Position numbers and translations under genes: made by a program
Shown here: positions 31,370 through 39,971 of the stretch, piece after piece
Layout of the letters: each line of letters starts with the position of its first letter
How positions within the stretch are numbered: the stretch's first letter is position 1
The notes under the pieces: model-generated
Seen by the model: the letters and a program-made list of their open reading frames with translations, nothing else
The model's database searches: none
What the model was told of the DNA's origin: nothing
Source of the DNA: Luteitalea sp. TBR-22
GTDB taxonomy: Bacteria > Acidobacteriota > Vicinamibacteria > Vicinamibacterales > Vicinamibacteraceae
NCBI RefSeq assembly: GCF_016865485.1
Contig: NZ_AP024452.1
Location: forward strand, 3,184,501-3,248,500
Direction: 5' to 3'
DNA: 64,000 nucleotides

Positions 31370-34021
31370 ATGCCACACGGATCCCCTCACGTTCGCCGCG
31401 CCGGGCTGTCGGCCGCGCGGCTCGTCGCCTGCGTTGCCCTCGCCGGCTCGTCCGCCACCGCACAACCCGCCGGCGTCCCCGTCGCCACCGTCGTTCGCCT
31501 GCCGGCGCTCGACGCGGCGGCGCGCCTGGCCAGTCCCTATGCGCCCGACCTGTCCCGCGACGGTCGGTTGGTCCTGTGGGTCGACACGCCGGCAGCCGGC
31601 GCCACCACCCAGGCGTGGCGCGTCGTGGACACCACGACGGGACTGGAGGTCGCCACCGGCACGACGCTAGCGCGCACCACGAGCGCCCCCAACGTGGCAC
31701 TGTCGCCCGACGGGCGCCTGCTCGCCTTCGTCGCCGCAGCCGGCGGCGCCACCGAACTGCGGGTCCGCGACATCGTGGCGGCGACCGAGCGGGTCAGGCT
31801 CAGCGGCCCGTCACTGGGCGTGGAGGACATCACCGACGCCGGCGTGATCGTGTACGTGAGCGGAACCCAGGCGACTGCGCCGACGCACCTGCTGACCGAC
31901 GACACGACCCGCGCGCTCACCAACCCCTGCCCCGCCCGCCCGGAGGCCGTCAGCGACGTGCTCATCGGGCCGGCCAGGGTCACCACCGACGGCAGCCAGG
32001 TGGCGTACGTGCGCTTCTGGTCTGCCGCGGGCGACGGTGCCACGCCGCGGCCGTCGGGCAGCGACCTGGTGCTCGCACCGCTGGCTGGTGGCTCGGCGTC
32101 GTGCGTCACCGCGGGCCCTACCCAGGACGGCAGGGCCATCGACCTGTTCAGCGCGCCGTACTACCTGAACTCCGCAGGCACGCTGGCCGCCGTGCAGGCC
32201 TACGTCGGCACCCGTGGGGGATGGAACCTGCTGGTGCCGCAGACCCGCGAGGTCCGGTCGCCGTCCCCGTCGCTCGCCAGCGACACCGTGCTGGGCATGT
32301 CCGACGACGGGCGGCTGCTGCTGGTGCGCCGGCAACTGGATCGACCTCGCACGCTCGTGCTTGACCGCGTGTCCGGCCTCGCGCAGGAGTTGGTGCCGTC
32401 TGCCGGGCGCGTGGTGGCGACGGCGGCCCTCAGTGCCGATGGACGCCTCGTGGTGTTCACCACGATGCCCATCGATCAGGGCGGCACCGTCACGCCCGCG
32501 TCGGCCGAGGCCTTCGTGGCCAGGCTCGACGCTGATGGCGACAACCTGCACGACGCGTGGGAGACGCTCTTCGGTCTCGACACATCGACGCCGAGCGGGG
32601 CGCTCGACCCCGACAACGACGGCCGGACGACCGCGCAGGAGTACGCCGCAGGCACTCACCCGCTGGCGGCCCCCGTGCGCTACTTCGCCGAGGGCGCCTC
32701 GGGCAGTTTCTTCACCACCAGCCTGGCGCTGCTCAATCCCACCGCGTCGGCGGTGACCGCCGTGGTGACCTTCCTGGGGCCCGAGGGCGCCACGGCGAGT
32801 ACACCCGTCTCACTCGCCGCCGGCAGTCCCGCGTACCTCGATCCCGACACGCTCGGCTTGCCGTTCTCCGAGTTCTCGATTGTCGTCGAGGGCCCGGCGA
32901 CGCTTGTGGCCGAACGTCGGATGGCGTGGGACCGTGCCCGGCAGTACGGCAGCCACAGTGGCACGGGTGTCGACCAACCGCGTGCCCAGTGGCACTTTGC
33001 CGAGGGGGCGACGATTGCCGGTTTGCAGACGTTCTTCCTCCTCCAGAACCCCGGCGACGCGCCCGCCACCGTGACGATGCGCTACCTGCTCGCCACCGGC
33101 ATGGTCGAGACCCGGACCCACGTGGTGCCGGCGCGGTCGCGCGCCACCGTGTGGGTCAACCAGGAGGGCGCGCCCCTGAATGCGGCCGAGTTCGCGACCA
33201 CCGTGGACGGCTCGCAACCGATCGTGGCCGAGCGCGCGATGTACCGCGACGCCCCCGGCGAGACCTTCGCGGCCGGCAGCGTGGCCAGCGGCGTGAGCGC
33301 TCCGGCCACCACGTGGTTCTTCGCCGAGGGCGCCACCGGCCCCTTCTTCGACACGTACCTGCTGCTGTCCAATCCGGCCACCACACCCGTCACGGTGAGC
33401 GTCGAGTACGACCCGGCCATCGACCCGGCCGACACCTCGGGCGCGGCGACCCCCATCGCCCGGTCCTACACCCTGGCGCCGCAGTCGCGCCGCACCATCT
33501 GGGTGGCGCAGGAAGCGCCCGCCCTGGCCAGCACGCAGGTCAGCGCCCGTCTCACCGCCACCGCACCCATCGTCGCCGAGCGCACGATGTGGTGGCCCGG
33601 TCCGACGGCGGCATCCTGGCGCGAGAACCACACCGAGATCGGCGCGACCGCCAGCGGCCTGGCCTGGGGCGTGGCCGACATCCCCGTCGAGGCCGCCGCG
33701 GGCGGCTGGGACACGTTCCTCCTGGTGGCCACCACCGAACCCTACCTCGCGCAGGTGCGGGTCGATGTCGTCTGCAGCGACGGCACCCGCGTCAGCCGGA
33801 CGCCCAACCTGCTGCCCCAGCGCACCACGCTCTGGATGCGCCAGGAATTCCCGGAGATCGTCGGCAAGCGGTGCGGCGCCACGCTGACCTCGCTCGAGCA
33901 CGTCGTCGCCTCGGCGCCGTCCGCGCCACCGCGCCGCGTGCCCATCGTGGTGGAAGTGGCCACCTACCGCGGCGACTTCGCGGCCGGCGGCGTCTCGCTC
34001 GCCACGCGCCTGCCCGAGTGA
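31370..34021 (+). CDS. Secreted beta-propeller/FAEGA-repeat protein, copy 1
   Basis: An 883-residue exported protein: signal peptide (to about ATAQPAG), a TolB/WD40-like propeller over residues about 30-370 (repeated SPDGRLLAFV, SDDGRLLLV), then a calcium-type loop DADGDNLHDAWE and DPDNDGRTTAQEYAAGTHP (thrombospondin-3/EF-hand-like). The C-terminal 450 residues are three clear repeats of about 105 residues starting near 438, 541 and 649, with (Y/H/F)FAEGA, a following LLLxNP and ending in VAERxM, plus a degenerate fourth beginning near 780. Such repeats occur in large secreted bacterial proteins, presumably as adhesive or display modules. The last 1,032 bases align without gaps to the next gene. 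Confidence 0.75.
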   Translation: MPHGSPHVRRAGLSAARLVACVALAGSSATAQPAGVPVATVVRLPALDAAARLASPYAPDLSRDGRLVLWVDTPAAGATTQAWRVVDTTTGLEVATGTTLARTTSAPNVALSPDGRLLAFVAAAGGATELRVRDIVAATERVRLSGPSLGVEDITDAGVIVYVSGTQATAPTHLLTDDTTRALTNPCPARPEAVSDVLIGPARVTTDGSQVAYVRFWSAAGDGATPRPSGSDLVLAPLAGGSASCVTAGPTQDGRAIDLFSAPYYLNSAGTLAAVQAYVGTRGGWNLLVPQTREVRSPSPSLASDTVLGMSDDGRLLLVRRQLDRPRTLVLDRVSGLAQELVPSAGRVVATAALSADGRLVVFTTMPIDQGGTVTPASAEAFVARLDADGDNLHDAWETLFGLDTSTPSGALDPDNDGRTTAQEYAAGTHPLAAPVRYFAEGASGSFFTTSLALLNPTASAVTAVVTFLGPEGATASTPVSLAAGSPAYLDPDTLGLPFSEFSIVVEGPATLVAERRMAWDRARQYGSHSGTGVDQPRAQWHFAEGATIAGLQTFFLLQNPGDAPATVTMRYLLATGMVETRTHVVPARSRATVWVNQEGAPLNAAEFATTVDGSQPIVAERAMYRDAPGETFAAGSVASGVSAPATTWFFAEGATGPFFDTYLLLSNPATTPVTVSVEYDPAIDPADTSGAATPIARSYTLAPQSRRTIWVAQEAPALASTQVSARLTATAPIVAERTMWWPGPTAASWRENHTEIGATASGLAWGVADIPVEAAAGGWDTFLLVATTEPYLAQVRVDVVCSDGTRVSRTPNLLPQRTTLWMRQEFPEIVGKRCGATLTSLEHVVASAPSAPPRRVPIVVEVATYRGDFAAGGVSLATRLPE

Positions 34022-34041
34022 CGTACGGGCGACGGGCTCCG

Positions 34042-34064
34042 GGCTGCGCAGGTGGCCCGCAGCC
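34042..34064 (+). terminator. Hairpin between the two FAEGA-repeat genes
   Basis: GGCTGCG, nine-base loop, CGCAGCC, about 20 bases after the stop of copy 1; no T-run follows. The remaining 34065-34265 is non-coding as far as I can see. Confidence 0.35.
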
Positions 34065-34276
34065 TGTCGCGTCGCGCAGCCGCCACTGCCATGTCGGCCG
34101 GACGTGCGCATGCGAGCGCGGCCCCTTGCATCGACACTTGCCGGAGCATGAGATGCACGTCTTGTGATGTGCGGCGTGGATGTGCAGGACGCGTCGGCGT
34201 GTTACAGATGGTCGGGTGCCGGGCAAGTGCACGTCGCCGGCGCCGTGGCATCCAGAGGACACAGTAAGGAGAGGTC

Positions 34277-36934
34277 ATGTCCTGCACCCGGACATTCCGC
34301 GGCACCACCCTCCGGTGCTGCGCAGCCCTCGTCGCATGCTTGCCTCTCGGCGCCGCCCTGGCGCTCGGGCAATCCTCACCCATCGCCCAACCCGTGCCTG
34401 GGCTCGACGGCATCGCCAATGCCTCCATCCGGCAAATCACGCGGGATGGCACGCGCGTCCTCCTCGACGTTGGCTCACCGGGCTCTGGCGGCTACGTACT
34501 CGTGCTCGAGACCGGCACGGGCGCCGTCCTCTTCGACAGCCGGCCGATGCAGACGGCCGAGCGGCAGTTCGTGACGGCGACCCTCTCGCCCGACGGTGCA
34601 TTCCTCGCCTACGCTGCGTACGCGGCAGGCAGCACCGTGCGCATTCGTCATCTGGTCACCGGCGAGGAGCAGGACATCTTCTCTACAGCAACAGCGGATA
34701 TCCGGGTTCAGGCCGTGTCCGACGGCGGAGCCCTGGTGGGCGCGTACGACCCGCTGATCCCGGGATACGCGTCCTTCGCCGTCGGCGGCGCCGGGCAACC
34801 GCCGAAACGATTTGGCGCGACGTGTCCTACAGGTACGTTCCCGCGACTGGGCTGCACGCGGGAACCGCTGACGATGACGGCCGACGGTACGCACGTGGCA
34901 TTCAAGCGAGGCTGGTTCCTGGCCGTCGACAACATCGCCCACTACGAACTCATGGTCGGCGACGTCCCGCAACAGCGTTCGCGTATCCTTCCGATTACCC
35001 ATCCAGAGCTGGCACCGGAACCCCACCCACCGCTGCCCTGGCCGGACGTGAAGATGAGCGGCGACGGCCATTGGGTCGGCTTCACGGGTCGGACCCGAGG
35101 CAGCGACGAGCCACGTGCCGCACTGGTACACCGTGTCACGGGCCAGACAGTCCTCGTAGCGGCGGCGCTCGGCCGCACCTATTTTCACGACGTCAGCGAC
35201 GATGCGCGGTTCGTCCTGCTCACCGGCGAGTACTCCTCCATCACCGGCCAGCAGGTGCGCGTCGTCGATCGCCTCACGGGCCTGGTGACGCCTGTGCTCG
35301 ATCCCCTCGATACACCCGCTGGTCGCTACCGCGTGCTCTCGACCCACCTGAGTGGTGACGGCAGCACCCTCGTCGCGACGCTCGGCGACGGCGGGACGTC
35401 CGATCCCACGCCGCAACGCACCTACATCGCCCGCCTCGACGCCGATCGCGACGGCATGCATGACGTGTGGGAGGCGACCTTCGGCCTCGCCCCCTCGAAT
35501 GCAGCCGACGCCGTGCTCGACCCGGACGGCGATGGCGCGTCGAGCCTGCAGGAGTACGCCGCAGGCACTCACCCCTACGGCACACCCGTCCGCCATTTCG
35601 CGGAAGGCGCCGATGGCGCGTTCTTCGCCACCAGTGTCGCCCTCTACAACCCCTCCACGACGACGGTCACGGCCAACCTGCGGTTCCTCGGCCCCGACGG
35701 AGCCACCGCCTCCAGGCCAGTCACCGTGCCGGCGCAAGGGCCGGCATATGTGGAGGTGTCGTCACTAGGACTGCCCTTCAGTGAATTCGCCACTGTCGTC
35801 GAAAGCCCCGTGCCGCTCGTCGCCGAGCGACGCATGACCTGGGATCGCTCGGGCCAGTACGGAAGTCACTCGGGGACGGGCGTGGCATCGCCCGGCCCGA
35901 CCTGGCACTTTGCCGAGGGGGCGACGATTGCCGGCCTGCAGACGTTCTTCCTGCTCCAGAACCCCGGCGACACGCCCGCCACCGTGACGATGCGCTACCT
36001 GCTCGCCACCGGCGTGGTCGAGACCCGGACCCACGTGGTGCCGGCGCGGTCGCGCGCCACCGTGTGGGTCAACCAGGAGGGCGCGCCCCTGAATGCGGCC
36101 GAGTTCGCGACCACCGTGGACGGCTCGCAACCGATCGTGGCCGAGCGCGCGATGTACCGCGACGCCCCCGGCGAGCCGTTCGCGGCCGGCAGCGTGGCCA
36201 GCGGCGTGATCGCCCCGGCCACCACGTGGTTCTTCGCCGAGGGCGCCACCGGCCCCTTCTTCGACACGTACCTGCTGCTGTCCAATCCGGCCACCACACC
36301 CGTCACGGTGAGCGTCGAGTACGACCCGGCCATCGATCCGGCCGACACCTCGGGCGCGGCGACGCCCATCGCCCGGTCCTACACCCTGGCGCCGCAGTCG
36401 CGCCGCACCATCTGGGTGGCGCAGGAAGCGCCCGCCCTGGCCAGCACGCAGGTCAGCGCCCGTCTCACCGCCACCGCACCCATCGTCGCCGAGCGCACGA
36501 TGTGGTGGCCCGGTCCGACGGCGGCATCCTGGCGCGAGAACCACACCGAGATCGGCGCGACCGCCAGCGGCCTGGCCTGGGGCGTGGCCGACATCCCCGT
36601 CGATGCCGCCGCGGGCGGCTGGGACACGTTCCTCCTGGTGGCCACCACCGAACCCTACCTCGCGCAGGTGCGGGTCGACGTCGCCTGCAGCGATGGCACC
36701 CGCGTGAGCCGCACGCCGAACCTGCTGCCCCAGCGCACCACGCTCTGGATGCGCCAGGAGTTCCCCGAGATCGTCGGCAAGCGGTGCGGCGCCACGCTGA
36801 CCTCGCTCGAGCACCGTGTGACGCTGTCGCCCGAGGTGCCCCGGCGGCGCGTGCCCATCGTCGTGGAAGTGGCCTCCTACCGCGGCGATTTCGCGGCCGG
36901 CGGCGTCTCGCTCGCCACCCGACTGCCCGAGTAG
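34277..36934 (+). CDS. Secreted beta-propeller/FAEGA-repeat protein, copy 2
   Basis: 885 residues, started by a good Shine-Dalgarno (AAGGAG at 34266-34271, ATG at 34277). A signal peptide (residues 1-32) is followed by a propeller (TLSPDGAFLAYAAYA, MSGDGHWVGFTG), the calcium-type loop DADRDGMHDVWE and DPDGDGASSLQEYAAGTHP, then the same FAEGA repeats as copy 1. The propeller half has diverged strongly from copy 1, whereas the repeat half is almost identical in DNA: 33481-33689 and 36394-36602 have no difference. This points to gene conversion or selection on the 3' half. The two proteins probably share an anchor or partner but present different propellers. Confidence 0.75.
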   Translation: MSCTRTFRGTTLRCCAALVACLPLGAALALGQSSPIAQPVPGLDGIANASIRQITRDGTRVLLDVGSPGSGGYVLVLETGTGAVLFDSRPMQTAERQFVTATLSPDGAFLAYAAYAAGSTVRIRHLVTGEEQDIFSTATADIRVQAVSDGGALVGAYDPLIPGYASFAVGGAGQPPKRFGATCPTGTFPRLGCTREPLTMTADGTHVAFKRGWFLAVDNIAHYELMVGDVPQQRSRILPITHPELAPEPHPPLPWPDVKMSGDGHWVGFTGRTRGSDEPRAALVHRVTGQTVLVAAALGRTYFHDVSDDARFVLLTGEYSSITGQQVRVVDRLTGLVTPVLDPLDTPAGRYRVLSTHLSGDGSTLVATLGDGGTSDPTPQRTYIARLDADRDGMHDVWEATFGLAPSNAADAVLDPDGDGASSLQEYAAGTHPYGTPVRHFAEGADGAFFATSVALYNPSTTTVTANLRFLGPDGATASRPVTVPAQGPAYVEVSSLGLPFSEFATVVESPVPLVAERRMTWDRSGQYGSHSGTGVASPGPTWHFAEGATIAGLQTFFLLQNPGDTPATVTMRYLLATGVVETRTHVVPARSRATVWVNQEGAPLNAAEFATTVDGSQPIVAERAMYRDAPGEPFAAGSVASGVIAPATTWFFAEGATGPFFDTYLLLSNPATTPVTVSVEYDPAIDPADTSGAATPIARSYTLAPQSRRTIWVAQEAPALASTQVSARLTATAPIVAERTMWWPGPTAASWRENHTEIGATASGLAWGVADIPVDAAAGGWDTFLLVATTEPYLAQVRVDVACSDGTRVSRTPNLLPQRTTLWMRQEFPEIVGKRCGATLTSLEHRVTLSPEVPRRRVPIVVEVASYRGDFAAGGVSLATRLPE

Positions 36935-37001
36935 GCCGAGGCGCGCCCGACGGTGGAGGCGCGGCGGCGGGGTGTGGCCTGTCGACTGTGGCCCGCGCCC
37001 C

Positions 37002-37032
37002 GTTCGGCGTTCGGCGTTCGGCGTTCTATACT
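37002..37032 (+). promoter_or_regulatory. GTTCGGC tandem heptads running into a TATACT -10
   Basis: GTTCGGC occurs three times plus GTTC (37002-37026) and is followed without a gap by TATACT (37027-37032). The probable GTG start is 14 bases further on. The heptads occupy the spacer/-35 zone of the promoter. Confidence 0.5.
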
Positions 37033-37046
37033 TTCCCCGCCCGTAC

Positions 37047-38153
37047 GTGCCCGAAACGCCCCTTCCTCCCCACCATCCCCACGCGTTGCCCCGTGTGCCC
37101 CCGGCCGAATGGTCGCGTGCCGGCGTGGTCCGCCTGATCGCCATCCTGGCCGCCGTCCTGGTGGTGCCGTTGATCTGGCGACCGGCGATGGCGCGGCTGT
37201 CGACGCGGGCGGTGCAACCGAGCTACCTGCCGGCACTCGAGGCCTCGCGCGAGCGCATCGCGTTCCGTCCGGGCCCGATCGAGGACCTCAAGCGGCTGCA
37301 CCCGTCCTACGTGTTCATCGGCGACTCGATGCTGGGCACCCGGATCGACGCCGGGTACCTCGCCGGCCTGCTCGGCCAGGACGTGGCGATGCTGGCGCGG
37401 GCCGGCACCGGGCCGGCGTACTGGTACCTCAGTTTCAAGAACTACCTGATCGCCAGCGGCGAGCGGCCGAAGGTCACGTTCTTCTTCTTCCGGGATCTGA
37501 ACATGACCGACCCCCTGTTCAGGCTCACGGGACCGTTCCGCTGGTCGCTCGACGAGGTCGCGCACGAGCAGGAACCGGCGCTCGACGACGTCATCGCGGC
37601 GCGGATGCGGGGGGCATGGTTCCGGGTGCACCAGGCGGTCAACACCGCGTACGACATCGACCGGGCCAATGCCTACGTCGAGCGCCAGTTCTACGACTGG
37701 CCGACGCGCCTCTGGACCGCCGACGAGCCCGGGAGGCGCGCCTTTCTCGACAAGCTCAATTTCGAGATCATGGGTCTCGACCGGCTGCGCCCGATGGCTG
37801 CGGCCGACCTGCAGGCGGCCGAGGACAAGGAAGCCGACTTCGCGCGCAACATGCCGCGGTCGGTGCTGCCCCTCATCGTGGATCTGGCCAAGCAGCACGG
37901 CATGAAGGTGTGCTTCGTGCGCGTCCAGCGTCGCCCCGTCGGTAACAAGGCGCCGCCGCAGTCGCCCCGCATGCAGGAGTACATGAAGCAGTTCCGCGCC
38001 TATGCCGAGCGCGAGGGCATGTACTTCCACGACGACACCGGCGACCCGATGCAGACGCTCGCGATGTACGAGGACGGCGACCACATCGCGCGCGCCCATC
38101 GCCAGCGCTACACGCGGCAGTTCCGCGCCAACCTGAACAGGCTGTTCCGGTGA
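37047..38153 (+). CDS. SGNH-hydrolase-like membrane-anchored protein (AlgJ/AlgX/DltD-like role)
   Basis: About 368 residues from the GTG at 37047 (an ATG at 36972 is in frame but lies before the promoter). One N-terminal membrane anchor (VVRLIAILAAVLVVPLIW) precedes a periplasmic domain with YVFIGDSMLG (Ser94 as candidate nucleophile), LARAGTGPAYW and a late GDHIARAHRQRY carrying a candidate Asp/His pair. This is the SGNH/GDSL arrangement found next to MBOAT acyltransferases in alginate, cellulose and teichoic-acid O-acylation systems. Its stop overlaps the next gene's GTG (GTGA), so it is coupled to the MBOAT gene. Confidence 0.75.
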   Translation: MPETPLPPHHPHALPRVPPAEWSRAGVVRLIAILAAVLVVPLIWRPAMARLSTRAVQPSYLPALEASRERIAFRPGPIEDLKRLHPSYVFIGDSMLGTRIDAGYLAGLLGQDVAMLARAGTGPAYWYLSFKNYLIASGERPKVTFFFFRDLNMTDPLFRLTGPFRWSLDEVAHEQEPALDDVIAARMRGAWFRVHQAVNTAYDIDRANAYVERQFYDWPTRLWTADEPGRRAFLDKLNFEIMGLDRLRPMAAADLQAAEDKEADFARNMPRSVLPLIVDLAKQHGMKVCFVRVQRRPVGNKAPPQSPRMQEYMKQFRAYAEREGMYFHDDTGDPMQTLAMYEDGDHIARAHRQRYTRQFRANLNRLFR

Positions 38154-39643
38154 TCTTCCACAGCCTGGACTTCGTCGTCTTCTTCCTGCTGGTCACGGCC
38201 GTCTACTGGCGGCTGCCGCACGGCGGCCAGAACTGGCTGCTGCTGGTGGCCAGCTACGTCTTCTACGGCTGGTTCGAGCCGTGGTTCTGCATCCTGCTCG
38301 GCGGCACGACGCTGGTGGACTGGTGGGTCGCCCTGCGCATGGATCCCGACCCATCGCGGAGCGCCGACGCCTTCGCCCATCCGTCGCCGTCCGAGCGGGT
38401 GGCGCGGCGCCGCTGGCTGCTGGGCAGCCTGGTGTCCAACCTTGCGGTGCTCGGCACGTTCAAGTACTTCGACTTCTTCGTCGGCAGCGTGCAGTCGGGC
38501 CTTGGCGCGCTCGGCATCGAGGCCTCGTTGCCGCTGCTGAAGCTGGCCCTGCCGGTCGGCATCTCGTTCTACACGTTCCAGAGCCTGAGCTACACGATCG
38601 ACGTCTATCGGGGTCGCCTGCGGGCCTGTCGATCGCTGCGTGACTTTGCGTTGTTCGTGTCCTTCTTCCCGCAACTGGTCGCCGGCCCGATCGAGCGCGC
38701 GGAGGCGCTGGTGCCGCGCGTGCTGGCGCCGCGCGTGTTCAACCTGGTGGTGGCCCGCGACGCCCTGGTGCTGATGGCCTGGGGGTTCTTCAAGAAGCTG
38801 GTCATCGCCGACAACGTCGGCATCATCGCCAACCGGGTGTTCGCGATGAAGGATCCGGGCTTCGAGATGCTGTGGGCGGGAGTCTTCGCGTTCGGCGTGC
38901 AGATCTACGCGGACTTCTCGGCCTACACCGACATCGCGCGAGGCAGTGCCCGGTGGCTCGGGTTCGACCTCATGAAGAACTTCGACCACCCGTACCTGGC
39001 GGTCTCGCCGTCGGACTTCTGGCGCCGGTGGCACATCTCGCTGTCGTCGTGGTTCCGCGACTACCTGTACATCCCGCTGGGCGGGTCCCGTCACGGCCTG
39101 CCGCGCACGCTCGCCAACGTCTTCATCACGTTCCTGCTGTCGGGCCTGTGGCACGGGGCGGCGTGGAACTTCGTGTTGTGGGGCGCCTACCACGGCCTGC
39201 TGCTGGTCATCGAGCGCGTGTGGGGTGCCATCCGCGGCCTCGGCAGGCATCCGGGCCGCCATCGCCTGCCCATCTGGCGCGCGCTGCCGCAGTGGGCGCT
39301 GATGTTCGTGCTCGTGCACGTCGGGTGGCTGCTGTTCCGTGAGGGCGATGCGGCGATGCTGTGGCGCGACGTCACGCTCGTGCCCGGCACGGCGCCGCTG
39401 GCCGAACGGCAGGCCGGCTACTACCTGGCGCTCATCGCGCTGTCGTTCTCGCTGCCGCTGTGGGCACACAGCCTGTGGACGCTGTGGCAGGGCCGGTCGT
39501 ACAGCGACCGCCCGGCGGTCCGCGAGGCCGACGTGCCGACCAGCACGGTGGCCTGGCAGGCCGTCGCCGTCGGCGTCATGTTCGCCACCATCCTGGTGCT
39601 GCGCAGCCGCACGTCGCTGGACTTCATCTACTTCGCGTTCTAG
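38150..39643 (+). CDS. MBOAT-family O-acyltransferase (AlgI-like)
   Basis: A 497-residue polytopic membrane protein. The N-terminus (FHSLDFVVFFLLVTAVYW, ASYVFYGWFEPWF) and the middle (LPVGISFYTFQSLSYTIDVYRG, FFPQLVAGPIERA) are classic AlgI. The catalytic histidine is His335 in LLSGLWHGAAWNF, with DFWRRWHISLSSWFRDYLY just before. AlgI-type proteins pass acetyl or other acyl groups across the inner membrane to a periplasmic transferase, here most likely the SGNH protein encoded just upstream. The polymer that is modified is unknown because no polysaccharide synthase is in the window. Confidence 0.92.
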   Translation: MIFHSLDFVVFFLLVTAVYWRLPHGGQNWLLLVASYVFYGWFEPWFCILLGGTTLVDWWVALRMDPDPSRSADAFAHPSPSERVARRRWLLGSLVSNLAVLGTFKYFDFFVGSVQSGLGALGIEASLPLLKLALPVGISFYTFQSLSYTIDVYRGRLRACRSLRDFALFVSFFPQLVAGPIERAEALVPRVLAPRVFNLVVARDALVLMAWGFFKKLVIADNVGIIANRVFAMKDPGFEMLWAGVFAFGVQIYADFSAYTDIARGSARWLGFDLMKNFDHPYLAVSPSDFWRRWHISLSSWFRDYLYIPLGGSRHGLPRTLANVFITFLLSGLWHGAAWNFVLWGAYHGLLLVIERVWGAIRGLGRHPGRHRLPIWRALPQWALMFVLVHVGWLLFREGDAAMLWRDVTLVPGTAPLAERQAGYYLALIALSFSLPLWAHSLWTLWQGRSYSDRPAVREADVPTSTVAWQAVAVGVMFATILVLRSRTSLDFIYFAF

Positions 39644-39646
39644 AGC

Positions 39647-39670
39647 GGCAGTCGGCAGTTGGCGGTCGGC
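39647..39670 (+). repeat. GGCAGTCGG-type words after the MBOAT gene
   Basis: GGCAGTC, GGCAGTT, GGCGGTC follow one another directly after the stop, using the same vocabulary as the repeat before speA some 28 kb away. No second arm with these words was seen here. Confidence 0.55.
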
Positions 39671-39699
39671 GCAGACGGCCGCCGTCGGCCGGCAGGCTG

Positions 39700-39705
39700 T
39701 AGGCT
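39700..39705 (+). promoter_or_regulatory. -10 element six bases before a TTG start
   Basis: TAGGCT followed by GTAGCC and TTG at 39712, the same six-base geometry as speA and the 99-residue gene. Confidence 0.4.
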
Positions 39706-39711
39706 GTAGCC

Positions 39712-39957
39712 TTGTCCGCCTTCTCCTCCCTCGTCCTCGACGCGCTGGCCTCCCATGGGTTGCGTCCCCGGCCCGATACGACCGTCGACCTGCTTCGTGG
39801 CCAGGTGAACGACCTGTATCGCTACGAAATCCGCCAGCTGCGCCGCCGCCTGCTGGCCGGCGAGATCCCGAAGGACGGTTACGCCGATGCCGTGCGCGCC
39901 CTCCGCCTGCGCTACCTGTTGCTGTCGTTGCCCAAGGAACAGTGGCGGGTGCGATAG
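39712..39957 (+). CDS. Small conserved-looking protein upstream of sucA
   Basis: 81 residues from a TTG start (MSAFSSLVLDALASHG). It is basic and helical in its second half (YEIRQLRRRLLAGEIPKDGY, LRLRYLLLSLPKEQW). It has no signal peptide or known motif. The sucA -10 (39955-39960) overlaps its stop codon, so it is promoter-proximal to sucA but probably not co-translated. Function not recognised. Confidence 0.6.
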   Translation: MSAFSSLVLDALASHGLRPRPDTTVDLLRGQVNDLYRYEIRQLRRRLLAGEIPKDGYADAVRALRLRYLLLSLPKEQWRVR

Positions 39958-39960
39958 AAT
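39955..39960 (+). promoter_or_regulatory. -10 element of sucA
   Basis: TAGAAT overlapping the stop of the 81-residue gene, 11 bases before the sucA ATG at 39972, with no Shine-Dalgarno between. Confidence 0.45.
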
Positions 39961-39971
39961 TCGGGATCTGT

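Noticed and set aside
32990-36934. Insertion sequence or transposon ends as the source of the duplicated kilobase
   Set aside because: The identical block is coding sequence inside two parallel genes, without terminal inverted repeats, target duplications or a transposase.
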